A stretch of 64,000 nucleotides of DNA from Oscillibacter valericigenes Sjm18-20 (GTDB lineage: Bacteria > Bacillota > Clostridia > Oscillospirales > Oscillospiraceae), in assembly GCA_000283575.1 (NCBI GenBank), contig AP012044.1, positions 1,488,001-1,552,000 of the forward strand, read 5' to 3'. The translations under genes and the position numbers were made by a program. A model generated the notes under the pieces. It worked only from the letters and a program-made list of their open reading frames with translations, searched no databases and was not told the origin of the DNA. This document shows, one piece after another, positions 52,795-62,104 of the stretch (within the stretch, counting starts at the first letter, position 1; the number at the start of each line of letters is the position of its first letter).

Positions 52795-53685
52795 TCAGGC
52801 TTTTTTGACAGCCTGCCGTCTGGATTCTCGGGTGCTCAGGACCACGTCGGCAGAGATCAGCAACAGTCCGATAAAAAAGGTGGGGCGAAATTGCTCCCCC
52901 AAAATCAGTGCGCCCAGCAGTGCGGAGAAAGTGGGCTGCAAGGGGTAAAACAGCGAACAGGTGCTGGCAGGAAGAAGGGACAGGCTTTTCGTCCAGGTGA
53001 ACTGGGACAGGCCGGATCCAATCAGTCCTAAGTACAGCACCATAACCACAGCCTTTGGAGAAATAACGACTGATTGATGAAGGGCACTGAAAATCCCGGC
53101 TGGAATGTGAAAGATCAGGCTGATGGCCATACTGTACGTTGTGACCAAAATGGCCGGATAGCTGGATGTAAGGCGGCGCATATACACCGAGGCCGTTCCC
53201 CAACACAATACGGAGATCAGCACTACAGCAATGCCTAACAGATCTCCCTGACCGCCTGCGCCGCTGGAGACGACGGCGGTGCCCGCCAGTGCCAGGATAA
53301 GACAGAGCACCTTAACCGGTGTGATCCGCTCCTTGAGAATCAAAGCAGCCATCACTGTAACCGATACCGGGGTCAGCGCATTAATCAGGGAGGCCATGGA
53401 TGCGCTGGTCAGGGAGATTCCCAACTGAATCAGCGAAATGGCAAGGAAATAGCCTAGGAAGCCAACCAAAACAAAATATTTCCAATCCTCCCGGGCAATT
53501 TTTGTGCTAAGATGGCCGCGGGCCATCAGGAGCAAAGGGGCCATCGCTACCGTACACCGAAGGCAAGCCAATAGCTGAGGCGGAATATCCCTGGCTATCA
53601 TTTTCCCGGCAACATACACACTTCCCCAAAAGAAGAAGGTGAGCATCAACGGGAAAAAAGTCCGGTTGTTTGGTGCGGCTTTCAT
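52795..53685 (-). CDS. EamA/DMT-family transporter
   Basis: A 296-aa membrane protein with ten hydrophobic segments forming two EamA repeats. The first begins FFPLMLTFFFWGSVYVAGKM, and the second begins after GLLGIAVVLISVLCWGTAS-like sequence (DLLGIAVVLISVLCWGT). The repeat end motif PLQPTFSALLGALILGEQF is typical. It probably exports or imports a small metabolite related to the element's pathway. The ATG at 53685 follows GGAGTCCCTCC; the frame further upstream has no ribosome site. It ends just before the LysR gene. Confidence 0.88.
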   Translation of the reverse strand: MKAAPNNRTFFPLMLTFFFWGSVYVAGKMIARDIPPQLLACLRCTVAMAPLLLMARGHLSTKIAREDWKYFVLVGFLGYFLAISLIQLGISLTSASMASLINALTPVSVTVMAALILKERITPVKVLCLILALAGTAVVSSGAGGQGDLLGIAVVLISVLCWGTASVYMRRLTSSYPAILVTTYSMAISLIFHIPAGIFSALHQSVVISPKAVVMVLYLGLIGSGLSQFTWTKSLSLLPASTCSLFYPLQPTFSALLGALILGEQFRPTFFIGLLLISADVVLSTRESRRQAVKKA

Positions 53686-53794
53686 GGAGGGACTCCTTCC
53701 TGCGCAGAGGTGCCGTGTGAAATGAGCGGCCGGACCGTCGCTGCCAAAAAGCGCCAGTCCGGCCACATCATGCAACGATATATGCTATTCCAGA

Positions 53795-54010
53795 TCAGGC
53801 CGCCGCCAAAGCGTTCTGAAGGGTGGTACCCAGACCGCCAACGTCGCCGTCGATCTTGGATACAGATCCTTCACGCCTTGGAGATTCAAAACCTCGTCAA
53901 AGAAAGAGTTATCATACTGGATGATGGTCATACCGGCCTTCTCCAAAGTGTCCTTATTGTCCGTGTCAATCTGAGTCAGCTGGGGACGCATTTCTCTCAG
54001 AGCCTCGGAC
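53795..54010 (-). pseudogene. TRAP transporter substrate-binding protein (DctP), 3' fragment
   Basis: The minus strand reads AVSEALREMRPQLTQIDTDN, then KAGMTIIQYDNSFFDEV, the C-terminal helices of a DctP-type binding protein. Near 53872 the family frame is lost, but a neighbouring frame continues KIDGDVGGLGTTLQNALAAA to a stop at 53795. So the fragment has lost its 5' part and carries a frameshift. It directly follows a dctQ fragment in the wrong order for a TRAP operon. Confidence 0.75.
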
Positions 54011-54019
54011 ACAGCCTGA

Positions 54020-54235
54020 CACGGAGCATATTGCCCTTTCGGATGGTGTAGGGTAAGGAAAGAAACACGCTCCAGATCCAGCAAAAGCGGCAGAATTCTT
54101 CCGCCCATTGCAGCGAGGGGATCCACGAAATATTTCGTATGATGACCTGCATCAGACTGGCGCTGAAAATCACCACCAGTAAAATGACCAGAATGGATTC
54201 TTCAAAGTGGTCGTCCAGCCATTGATTGCTTTCAT
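54020..54235 (-). pseudogene. TRAP transporter small membrane subunit (DctQ), 5' fragment
   Basis: AAGGAGG precedes the ATG at 54235, and the first codons (MKAIN) fit a DctQ start. The rest of the family sequence (WLDDHFEESILVILLVVIF, then WAEEFCRFCWIW and LPYTIRKGNM) is in another frame, so one base is missing near 54220. After TIRKGNM the sequence switches to dctP-like DNA. The gene is frameshifted and truncated. Confidence 0.75.
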
Positions 54236-54265
54236 CTTCTACCTCCTTATAATTTAAATGAATTA

Positions 54266-55126
54266 TTATCTCTGCTCGGCCAAGATGGCCAGCAACTCCC
54301 GGCGCATGGCCTCCACAGGCGCTTTTTGCCCGGTCCACAGCTCGATCTGCGCGGTGCCCTGATGGAGCGACATGCCAAGGCCGTTGAGGACGCGGCAGCC
54401 TTTTTCCTCGGCGTTGAGCAAAAACCGCGTTTTGTCCGGATTATAGCAGGCGTCAAAATAGAACTGACTGGGTTGGATGTATTCGGGAGGCATCGGAGAC
54501 TGCCCGATGGTAGCTCCCATGCCGATGCCACTGGCGTTCAGCACCACATCGCAGGCGGCCAGTTTGGACAGGTCCCCATAATGCACAAATTCGGCTACCG
54601 GGGCAAAACTCTCGTTGATGTCTGCGGCCAGCGATTTGGCACAAGGTTCAAAGGCATCGGTGATATAAATTTTCCGTGCCCCGTAGTAGGCGAGGACGGA
54701 ACACATGGCCCGTCCGGCACCACCGCCGCCGAAGCAGAAGAAAACGGACTGATCGACCTCAATGCCGCCATCCTGAGTCAGCGTTGTGTAAAAGCCTATA
54801 CCATCGGTGTTATAGCCAATCAGCTTGCCTTCCGGTGTCTTGACTACCGTATTACTGGCGCCCATCTTCCGGCACAGGGGATCCAGTTCGTCAAGGTAAC
54901 GCAGTATACGAACCTTATTGGGTTTTGTAACGGCAAAACCGGCAAAATTCATATACCTCAGTCCGCCTACAATGTCGCCCAGATGCTCCTTGTCCGCCTC
55001 GGTATAAAAATAGAACATATTCAGACCGGCAGCTTCATAACCGGCGTTCTGCATCCGGGCGGCAAAGGATTGACTCAAAGGCGTACCAATTAGCGTGACC
55101 ATTTTAGTGTTAATATCAATTTTCAT
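54266..55126 (-). CDS. Shikimate/quinate dehydrogenase-like protein
   Basis: NAD(P)-dependent dehydrogenase of the AroE/YdiB family, 286 aa. The N-terminal substrate domain has LIGTPLSQSFAARMQNAGYE and the catalytic Lys in FAVTKPNKVRIL (near 72). GYNTDGIGFYTTL follows, then a Rossmann motif CFGGGGAGRAMCSVL. Its partner, a TIM-barrel enzyme encoded 35 bases upstream, could be a 3-dehydroshikimate dehydratase. That and the TRAP debris downstream suggest shikimate/quinate catabolism rather than aromatic synthesis. The specific substrate cannot be told from sequence alone. Confidence 0.85.
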   Translation of the reverse strand: MKIDINTKMVTLIGTPLSQSFAARMQNAGYEAAGLNMFYFYTEADKEHLGDIVGGLRYMNFAGFAVTKPNKVRILRYLDELDPLCRKMGASNTVVKTPEGKLIGYNTDGIGFYTTLTQDGGIEVDQSVFFCFGGGGAGRAMCSVLAYYGARKIYITDAFEPCAKSLAADINESFAPVAEFVHYGDLSKLAACDVVLNASGIGMGATIGQSPMPPEYIQPSQFYFDACYNPDKTRFLLNAEEKGCRVLNGLGMSLHQGTAQIELWTGQKAPVEAMRRELLAILAEQR

Positions 55127-55160
55127 ACAGCAATCTCATTTCCACATTTCAGATAAACCG

Positions 55161-55961
55161 TTACAGACCGTGCTGAAGGCAATATGCCTTGGCAGTCTCC
55201 AGACAGCGGGCCGCATGTCCGGCGGCGCCCAGTTCTGCAATGCGCTGGGTATTGGGCAGTTCAATGGAACAGGGACTGTCAGGTAGCGCCTTCAGCAGTC
55301 CTGCCAGATCCACCGCACCCTCGCCGCAGTAAGCACGGCCCTCTCGGACAACCTGCATGAACTCCGTGTTAATCTCCTTGGGGCAGTCACACAGGTGAAT
55401 TAGGCCGAACCGTTCCGGTTCCAACGCACGGATGTCTTCCGGTGTGACTTTGCCCCAGTAGACATAGATCATATCCATCAGAATCTTGAGGTTTGGAGCA
55501 TTTACCTTGTCCTGAATTTTCATGGTATCAGCCAAGGTCGTAAGGCCAGAGACAACAGGAAATTCCAAGTTGATGGTCAAACCGAACTGGTTTGCCTGAT
55601 CACAGATCGCACCCAGACGGTCAACAGCAAAGGTGTGATCCTGCGTCCAGACGCTGGACAGCACCTGAGTCGCACCCAGCTTGGCACCCTGCTCAAAAGC
55701 TCCGCGGTAGTCGGAAGGAAGGTCCTCCCGGATACGAACCAGCTCAATGTCCAGCAGCTTCATACCTGTTTCCCGGAGTTTTTCACGAATGGCACGGGCC
55801 AGATCCGGATCCCGTTCCAGATAAACGGGAGGTTCACCGGGAAGTCCCATGGGGATAGTCCGCAAACTGACAAAATCGAAACCTGCATCTTTGGCAACGG
55901 CAATCTGGTCTACAGGATTAATCCCAGGGACTGTAAGATATGCCAACGAAAATTGCTTCAT
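55161..55961 (-). CDS. TIM-barrel isomerase/dehydratase (AP-endonuclease-2 family)
   Basis: A 266-aa protein of the xylose-isomerase-like TIM-barrel family. Metal-ligand strands are visible: TINLEFPVVS (Glu), LKILMDMIYVYW (Asp), FGLIHLCDCPKE (His/Asp) and CSIELPN (Glu). The family includes sugar-phosphate isomerases, myo-inosose dehydratases and 3-dehydroshikimate dehydratases. Together with the adjacent AroE-like gene, a dehydroshikimate dehydratase role is plausible but inferred. It is the first gene of the minus-strand unit and diverges from the HMG-CoA-lyase-like gene across a 384-base AT-rich intergenic region. Confidence 0.82.
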   Translation of the reverse strand: MKQFSLAYLTVPGINPVDQIAVAKDAGFDFVSLRTIPMGLPGEPPVYLERDPDLARAIREKLRETGMKLLDIELVRIREDLPSDYRGAFEQGAKLGATQVLSSVWTQDHTFAVDRLGAICDQANQFGLTINLEFPVVSGLTTLADTMKIQDKVNAPNLKILMDMIYVYWGKVTPEDIRALEPERFGLIHLCDCPKEINTEFMQVVREGRAYCGEGAVDLAGLLKALPDSPCSIELPNTQRIAELGAAGHAARCLETAKAYCLQHGL

Positions 55962-56345
55962 TATGGACTCCTTTCATGTTCGATTGGCAATATTGCTAAT
56001 TTCACTTTGGATGTAGCCAGATTTTATATTGAAACTAGCAAGTAAGTCTAATACTTATTTTCTATTTATCAATCGAAAAAATTCATAATGTCTATTGATT
56101 TATTGTTTTTCTTCCCCTATCACTTAAGATTTTGCATCGATTAATTGTCTCATATTTACAAAATAGCGGGTTTTAACAAGCTTGATTTTAAATGTATTCT
56201 TTGCGAGAGAGGAAAAAGGCGGGTTTGCTGATTAATTATAATAGTCATGATAAAGGCAATCTATGTGATGATACAAAAAATGTATTGGATTCTTTGGCTC
56301 GTCCTTCTTAATATAAAGGAAAGGCAAAACAAGGAGGGATAAATA

Positions 56346-57269
56346 ATGAAATTACCGTCATCTGTGACACTGTGCGAGGTTGGATTGAGGGACGGACTGC
56401 AAAATGAAAAGGAACTGCTTTCCACTCAGAAAAAGTTGGAGCTGTTGCGCGGCCTGATTGATGCTGGCTTTCGAGTAATCGAGGTTGGCTCCTTCATGCA
56501 CCCCAAGGCGGTTCCTCAAATGGCGGATACCGATGAGGTATACCGGCAGATTGGGGATGTGCCCGGCGTGGAACTCCGTGCGCTGATTCCGAACCTGCGT
56601 GGGGTGCAGCGTGCAGTGGATTGCGGCTGCAAAAAGGTCAAGCTAAATGTCTCAGCCAGTCGTCAGCATAATTTGAAAAACCTGAATATGACCCCGGAGG
56701 AGAGTGTCTCTGGATTTGCATCCTGCGTCCAGGCAGCCAGGGAGCATGAAATGGAAATCTCCGGTTCCATCTCCATGCCCTTCGCTTCCCCCTGGGAGGG
56801 ACGTATTCCTCAGGAGGATGTAGATGCTATCATTCAAGCCTATTTGAAGGTCGGAATTACCGAGATTTCGCTGTCGGACGCATCGGGTATGGCGGTGCCT
56901 AACCAGGTCTACGACATGTGCGCCCATGTGCGGGAAACGTATCCGCAGGCTTCTTGGTGGCTGCATTTCCACAATACCCGGGGGCTGGCCATGGCCAACA
57001 TTATGGCTGCCATGGAGGCGGGGATGACTCAGTTCGACAGCTCTTTCGGTGGGCTGGGCGGCTGCCCATTTGTCCCCGGCGCTGCTGGCAATATTTCCAC
57101 CGAGGATGTGCTTCATATGTGTGAGGAGTCCGGAATTGCCACAGGAATCGACATTGTCAAGGTAATTGCTCTTTCCCGCCAGCTGAAACAGTTGCTGGGA
57201 CACGACACAGATAGTTATATCCTGCGCGCGGGTCGTTCCCGCGATCTGATCCAGGCCAGCAACGGCTAA
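56346..57269 (+). CDS. HMG-CoA lyase family protein
   Basis: Aldol-type lyase of the HMG-CoA lyase family, 307 aa, TIM barrel. The N-terminal EVGLRDGLQNEKELL carries the metal-binding Asp and catalytic Arg. LHFHNTRGLAMANIMAA gives the metal His residues. FGGLGGCPFVPGAAGNIST is the family signature with the catalytic Cys. Such enzymes cleave HMG-CoA or related acyl-CoAs such as citramalyl-CoA. No leucine-degradation genes are nearby, so another 3-hydroxyacyl-CoA may be the substrate. AAGGAGGG lies upstream, and a terminator follows at 57324. Confidence 0.9.
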   Translation: MKLPSSVTLCEVGLRDGLQNEKELLSTQKKLELLRGLIDAGFRVIEVGSFMHPKAVPQMADTDEVYRQIGDVPGVELRALIPNLRGVQRAVDCGCKKVKLNVSASRQHNLKNLNMTPEESVSGFASCVQAAREHEMEISGSISMPFASPWEGRIPQEDVDAIIQAYLKVGITEISLSDASGMAVPNQVYDMCAHVRETYPQASWWLHFHNTRGLAMANIMAAMEAGMTQFDSSFGGLGGCPFVPGAAGNISTEDVLHMCEESGIATGIDIVKVIALSRQLKQLLGHDTDSYILRAGRSRDLIQASNG

Positions 57270-57323
57270 AGAGGCCTGCTTGGAGGCATAGTCGATCCAT
57301 TTGCTTTGCGATTCTGTTTGTAA

Positions 57324-57355
57324 AAGGCGGCATGGCCCAAAGGTCATGCCGCCTT
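57324..57355 (+). terminator. Terminator after the lyase gene
   Basis: AAGGCGGCATG pairs with CATGCCGCCTT across a 10-base loop. Confidence 0.75.
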
Positions 57356-57611
57356 AGCATAGAGCACCCGATGAGGGCGCCTTCTAAAGGGTGAAAGCCA
57401 CTCACAACCCTTGCAGACGGGCTTTAAATGCCGCTAAAACAAGACACATTATTATTTTGTTTACTACAAGTGTTTATATAATTTGACGTACAAAAGCGAG
57501 GACATCTGGTCGTGTATAATAAAGTTCGCAATTTGAAGAAGGCATAGAAAGCCATTGGGACTCCGATAAAATGAATGGTGACGAGACATTCAAAGAAGGA
57601 GTGATCACCCA

Positions 57612-58366
57612 ATGGCTCAAGGAAAGAATATCACAGGGCTCACGGATTTGCTACTTAAATGTATGAGCGAGCCAGATCCTATGCTCAGCATGCTGGAGTG
57701 GCTGTTCGTAGCTTATAGAGGCGGAAGTCTCAGGCATTGTTGGTACGGAAAAGAACGTACATAGCCCATCCCGCAGTGATTACCGCTGTGGATAACGTCC
57801 CCGGCGGCTGGATTCCCGTATGGGAACGATGTACCTCGTGGTGCCAAAACTGCGTAGCCGTGGATATATCCTTTTTTTGTCACAGAGCGTAAGCGCATCG
57901 AGGCGGTGCTGATCTAGGTCCGTTCGTACAGGGCGTGTCCATCCGGAAGATGGAGAAGTTAGCCCGCAGTTTGGGAATTGAGAATCTCTCCCCAAGTCGG
58001 GTCAGCGAGATGACAAAAGGCCTGAATGAGCAGGTGCAGGACTTCCGCAGCCGGCCTTTGACCGGGCGCTATCCGGTCATTTGGACGGATGCCCTCTACG
58101 AAAAAGTCCGCGTGGACGGTCATGCTGTCAGCATGGCGGTGCTGGTTGCCGCCATCCGGGAAAGCTTTCCCGGTGCTTCCTGGCAGCGGTGTAAGGTACA
58201 TTTTATGCGGAATATTCTGGCTCATGTACCGCAGAAAGGGAAGGACTCTTTCGCGGCGCAGCTAAAGAAAATCTGGTTGGCCCCCTCCGCTGAGTTGGCC
58301 CGCCAGCGGGCAAAACAGATCTCAGAGCGGTATGAAAAGCGGTTCCCAAAGGCAATTGAGAGATAA
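57612..58366 (+). pseudogene. Decayed IS256-family transposase
   Basis: A start MAQGKNITGLTDLLLKCMSE after AAGGAGTG begins an IS256-type transposase, but frames break soon after. Pieces recur in different frames: RMGTMYLVVPKLRSRGYILF, TERKRIEAVL, then a long piece VSIRKMEKLARSLGIENLSP and TDALYEKVRVDGHAVSMAVLV. This joins directly to SFPGASWQRCKVHFMRNILA, so the central catalytic part is deleted. The end (SERYEKRFPKAIER) is also short. Inactive. It lies about 110 bases inside the right end of the 17-kb element. Confidence 0.85.
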
Positions 58367-58471
58367 CCGTCCTTTTGCACAATTGCAATAAGAAGAGAGG
58401 ACTCTAACCATGTGGTCGGACCCTCTCTTCCTTTAATAGCAAGTCATGCGCCAAGTTTACTCCAACTGATA

Positions 58472-58490
58472 CGAGTGTTTCAACATCCCA
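58472..58490. other. Right attachment junction of the 17-kb element
   Basis: Plus-strand GTGTTTCAACATCCC. Deacetylase codons resume after the TCA at 58480-58482. On the minus strand the element makes the frame run on as ETLVSVGVNLAH to a stop at 58404. It pairs with the junction at 41220. Confidence 0.8.
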
Positions 58491-58829
58491 TTGAATCGGT
58501 TCCAGCCCGCAGTCCCGCACAGCGCAGATGACATGGTCGTCATACTCTCCGTAAGGGCAGCGGATCAGTGTTGGCCGCACCCCGGTGGCAGCTTCGATTT
58601 TATCGCAGCTCTCCTTAAGGTCGGCGGCAATCTCCTCAGAGGACAGGGAGTTGTAATGGTCATGATGGGCGGAATGGCTCATGATTTCGTGCCCTGCGTC
58701 ATGCAAGGCTTTGACGGACTCCGGATATTTCTCTACCCAGTCGCTAACTACGAAGAAGGTGGCCTTCACATTGTACTTTCCCAGAATGTCGATGAGCGTT
58801 TGCGTGTCCTCGTTCCCCCATGGTGATGG
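58483..58829 (-). pseudogene. Polysaccharide deacetylase, central fragment
   Basis: The minus strand reads WGNEDTQTLIDILGKYNVKA, TFFVVSDWVEKYPESVKALH, AGHEIMSHSAHHDHY (the metal-binding His pair of NodB domains) and TLIRCPYGEYDDHVICAV. It then meets the element after QWDV. The 3' part lies at 40889-41222. Upstream of TGG-GGG (58829) the sequence is not deacetylase: the expected TFDAA before WGNEDTQ (with the catalytic Asp) is missing, and the DNA runs into the chemoreceptor gene end 28 bases away. So this fragment is cut at both sides. Confidence 0.88.
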
Positions 58830-58857
58830 GAGGATGCGGTAAGTACGATGTACCGTA

Positions 58858-60660
58858 TCAATATTTGAAGCCAATGGAGATGGGGATGTTTTTTGATGCA
58901 GTGGAAGCTCCGGCTTCGGCAGGGCCTGAATCGGAGCCCGCGGCGGGGACGCTGTCCCGGAGCTGGAACCGGGAGACCAACTCCTGCATGGCAACGGACT
59001 GGGCGGTCAGTTCTTCACTCGCCGCCGCGCTTTCCTCGGCGGTGGCGGCATTCATCTGAACCACCGACGAGACCTGTTCCACGCCCTTGCTGATTTGAGC
59101 GGTGGATTCCGCCTGCTTCTCAGAGGCTTTGGCGATCTCGTCGATCAAGGAGACGGCATCCGCCGTGACTGCGGCGGTTTTGCCCAGAGAGGTGGCAGTC
59201 TGATCTGCAATTCTGGAGCCGTCTTCAACGGCCCGAATGGTCTCTTCGATAAGTACGGAGGTGTTCCTGGCCGCCTCAGCGGATTTCCCGGCCAGATTCC
59301 GCACCTCGTCCGCGACGACGGCGAAGCCCTTGCCGGCCGACCCGGCCCGGGCAGCCTCCACGGCGGCGTTCAGCGCCAGAATATTTGTCTGGAATGCGAT
59401 GTCGTCGATGATCTTGATGATCTTCGAGATTTCGGAGGACTTTGCAATTATGTTCTGCATGGCGCAGACCATCTCCTGCATCTGGCCGGTACTGATCTGC
59501 AGCTCTTTTCCGGCGGTATCGGCTTTCTCATGGGCGGTCTGCGCGTTTTGCGCGTTCCTCTGTATCTGTGTGGATGCCTCGGCGATAGAGGCGGACAGCT
59601 CCTCGATGGAACTGGCTTGCTCGGTAGCGCCCTGAGAGAGCGCCTGCGCACCGTCCGACACCTGCTCCGCGCCGCTGTGGACCTGCTGAGCAGACTCGTT
59701 GATCTGCGCAATCGTGGAATTCAGGTTTTCCAGCAGCGCTTTCATGTTGTCCTTCAGCTTTTTGAACTGACCGGAGTACTCCATATGGAGCCGGACGCGC
59801 ATATCGCTGTTGGCCATATGATAAAGGGCGTCGGAGACTTCATCAATATACCCCTGATAATTGACCAGCTGCCGTATGGTGAGATTGAAGGCGTTTGCAA
59901 GCTCTCCCACTTCATCTTTGGAACGGATGGAGAGTTCCGCGTTGAAGTCGCCGTCGGCAATCCGCTGTGCGGCGGCGGCGACCTTTTTTATTGGCTTTGA
60001 GATACTGCCGCCAACAAGAATTGTGACCAAGGCGACGACAAACAGTATCAAAACGGTCAGGATCACCACGGAACGGATGGCTGAGGCCATGCCCTCGTTC
60101 AGAATCGCATTGACGGTATCCATGGGTACGCCGACGAAATAGGCGCCGATATTTTGACCGGCACTGTCCTGAAGCGGGACATACCCGGTCATGTACGCAG
60201 AGCCCAGGATGTCGGCCTCGCCGAAGAAGGACTGGCCTGCCGTAAGTGCCTGATAGGCACTTCCCGACTTGTCGAGTTCCGTTCCGACGACTCGCTCCCC
60301 GCTGGCGTCCTTGATGCTTGTAAGCGTCCTGACGTAGCTGTCCCCGCTCTTGGTGAACACCGTGGCGACCATATTCATACTCTGGGACAGCCGGTCGATG
60401 TAATCGTATTCTCCATCAATGGATCTGCCGTTGGAGTCCACCAGTTCTCCGGCGCTGTTCAGACTGAGCGTTCCAAACTGCTCCTTTAGATAGAGCTCAA
60501 GCATATTGGCCGCACCCTCCAGCGTATCCTCAACCTGCGTCTGCACGATGCGGTCGGTGACGCGGAAACTCTGTATAAGCCCAATTGTCCCAATCAAAAC
60601 CGATGAGGCGATCACCAGAGCAAGAATGACCACAATCAACCGCGTTTTTAAACTTTTCAT
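58858..60660 (-). CDS. Methyl-accepting chemotaxis protein
   Basis: Transmembrane chemoreceptor, 600 aa. TM1 at about 8-28 and TM2 at about 193-216 enclose an extracellular Cache-type sensor (about 35-185, including [20 protein letters not shown]). HAMP follows (about 216-270, [19 protein letters not shown]), then a second HAMP-like stretch and the signalling coiled coil (about 340-565). The tip is [20 protein letters not shown], with [18 protein letters not shown]. The C-terminus is GFKY. The stop lies 28 bases from a truncated deacetylase gene. The ligand is unknown. No cheA is in view; a CZB-CheW is encoded at 16718-17578. Confidence 0.93.
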   Translation of the reverse strand: MKSLKTRLIVVILALVIASSVLIGTIGLIQSFRVTDRIVQTQVEDTLEGAANMLELYLKEQFGTLSLNSAGELVDSNGRSIDGEYDYIDRLSQSMNMVATVFTKSGDSYVRTLTSIKDASGERVVGTELDKSGSAYQALTAGQSFFGEADILGSAYMTGYVPLQDSAGQNIGAYFVGVPMDTVNAILNEGMASAIRSVVILTVLILFVVALVTILVGGSISKPIKKVAAAAQRIADGDFNAELSIRSKDEVGELANAFNLTIRQLVNYQGYIDEVSDALYHMANSDMRVRLHMEYSGQFKKLKDNMKALLENLNSTIAQINESAQQVHSGAEQVSDGAQALSQGATEQASSIEELSASIAEASTQIQRNAQNAQTAHEKADTAGKELQISTGQMQEMVCAMQNIIAKSSEISKIIKIIDDIAFQTNILALNAAVEAARAGSAGKGFAVVADEVRNLAGKSAEAARNTSVLIEETIRAVEDGSRIADQTATSLGKTAAVTADAVSLIDEIAKASEKQAESTAQISKGVEQVSSVVQMNAATAEESAAASEELTAQSVAMQELVSRFQLRDSVPAAGSDSGPAEAGASTASKNIPISIGFKY

Positions 60661-60811
60661 CAGTAAGACCTCCTACTGTAAGCTTCTTTTATGCCATAGC
60701 CAAAATATTCCGTCAAAGAGCCAGCCTGGCTTACTTGCAAAATATATAAATGTATAAGATGACTTCGCTTTTTAGACGCGGCAAGTGCACAAGCGCCTTT
60801 TTGGGTAACGG

Positions 60812-60843
60812 AGTGCCGAAACCGGCTCAGCCGATTTCGGCAC
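60812..60843 (-). terminator. Terminator of the HD-GYP gene
   Basis: GTGCCGAAACCGGC pairs with GCCGATTTCGGCAC (one mismatch), 19 bases beyond the HD-GYP stop. Confidence 0.7.
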
Positions 60844-60861
60844 GTTTCAACCATTTAAAAA

Positions 60862-61923
60862 TCAGGAGGCGCCGCTAATTGTGACGTTCAGATAATTGAA
60901 GTCGTCCTTCAGCGAAATTTCAAAAGGCTCTACAGCTGCGCCGTCCTTCTGATAAATCCGAAGCTTGGGACGCAGACAGTAAGAGGCGTAGTTCCTGACG
61001 ACCAGCCCGGTCCAGCCATTGCTCAGAGCCACGGAGGTACCCACGGGATACGGGGCGATCTTTCGGGTGAAGGCGTTGACGGCCTCCGGATCAAAGAGGG
61101 TTCCGGCGCTGGCCATGATATACTCCACTCCTTCGTTGGGCGGCAGCGCTTTTCGGTAAGGGCGCTCGGAAGTCAGCGCGTCGTACACGTCTGCCACGGC
61201 GGTGATTCGTCCGTACAGGGAGATCTCGGTGCCGCGCTTCTTCGCGGGATAGCCGGATCCGTCATACCGCTCATGGTGCTCCAGAATGGGTCTGCAATTT
61301 CGTGGGGGAAGCCGGTATTCCGCCATGATATAGTCGTATCCCACGCGGGAATGCGTTTTTACCTGCTCAAATTCTTCCGGAGTCAGGGGCCCGCGCTTCT
61401 GAATGATCGCTTTGTTGATAAATACCTTTCCGATGTCGTGCAGCAGAGCACCGCTGCCCAGAGCGACCAGATCGCCGACAGGAAAATTCATGGCCATTCC
61501 CAATACGAGGGACAGTACCGCCACGTTGAGGGAATGAGAATAGGTATAGTTGTCAAAGCTGCACAGGTCCAGCATGTTCACCATCACGTCCCGGTTCCCG
61601 GAAAGCTCGCGCACGATGCGTTCCACCTGCGCGGAGATGTTGAGCGGGCGGGCGCTCCTGTGGCCCTGTTGGGCGGTGGTGATGATTTTGCGGATCCCAT
61701 TCATGGTTTCCATGCGCAGTTCTTCACTGATTACATCGATGACCTCGATATCCCGGGACAGGTCGTCGTCGATGTAAGCGCCGGAGTATCCGCTGCGCCG
61801 GATCCCGTCGATATATAAGTTGTTCAGCGTAATTCCGCTGGACAGCATGGTGTTGGTACCCCGATACAAAGGTTTTGCCAGACGCATACCCTCACGCAGA
61901 CAATTTGCCGCTACGAATCTCAT
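60862..61923 (-). CDS. HD-GYP domain protein (probable cyclic-di-GMP phosphodiesterase)
   Basis: A 353-aa cytoplasmic protein. An N-terminal region (about 1-75, MRFVAANCLREGMRLAKPLY) is of the type found before HD-GYP domains. The HD-GYP domain (about 130-300) has the metal pair in ALLHDIGKVFINKAI, then EHHERYDGSGYPAKKRG with the GYP motif, and VADVYDALTSERPYRKAL. A small C-terminal domain (about 305-353) follows. The start at 61923 has GAAGGAG 5 bases upstream; the longer frame has none. A perfect Spo0A-box lies about 175 bases upstream. It is next to the chemoreceptor gene, with a terminator between. Confidence 0.92.
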   Translation of the reverse strand: MRFVAANCLREGMRLAKPLYRGTNTMLSSGITLNNLYIDGIRRSGYSGAYIDDDLSRDIEVIDVISEELRMETMNGIRKIITTAQQGHRSARPLNISAQVERIVRELSGNRDVMVNMLDLCSFDNYTYSHSLNVAVLSLVLGMAMNFPVGDLVALGSGALLHDIGKVFINKAIIQKRGPLTPEEFEQVKTHSRVGYDYIMAEYRLPPRNCRPILEHHERYDGSGYPAKKRGTEISLYGRITAVADVYDALTSERPYRKALPPNEGVEYIMASAGTLFDPEAVNAFTRKIAPYPVGTSVALSNGWTGLVVRNYASYCLRPKLRIYQKDGAAVEPFEISLKDDFNYLNVTISGAS

Positions 61924-62097
61924 CGTGACTCCTTCTCTACATGGCCGCGGCCAGTCAGTATGCCGAGGTTTCTCTGCAGTGCTGTTATTTGAGTTTCTCT
62001 TGGCCGCAGCCGGAGACGCCGCCCCGCGGGACCATTCCAAAAAGTCCGGAGAGAGGGGGCTGAACCGGCGGATACCATAGACTCATAGATAATCTTT

Positions 62098-62104
62098 TTC
62101 GACA
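62098..62104 (-). promoter_or_regulatory. Perfect 0A-box upstream of the HD-GYP gene
   Basis: Minus-strand TGTCGAA within ATTGTCGAAAAAG matches the Spo0A binding consensus. It is in an AT-rich zone (62090-62140) that should contain the promoter. Spo0A control of the phosphodiesterase is inferred. Confidence 0.45.

Larger units (their letters stand above)
41223..58482. mobile_element. 17.3-kb integrated element with metabolic cargo
   Basis: Bounded by the two halves of one deacetylase gene. A large serine recombinase gene sits at its left end, with its stop 25 bases from the junction. Inside are a small ORF, a lipoprotein, moxR/VWA, CoA-aldehyde dehydrogenase, a ThDP enzyme, two LysR genes, a DMT permease, TRAP debris, a shikimate-dehydrogenase-like enzyme, a TIM-barrel enzyme, an HMG-CoA-lyase-like enzyme and a decayed IS256. 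No relaxase, coupling protein or phage gene is visible, so this is an integrative element without its own transfer system, or the decayed remainder of one. Confidence 0.85.
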
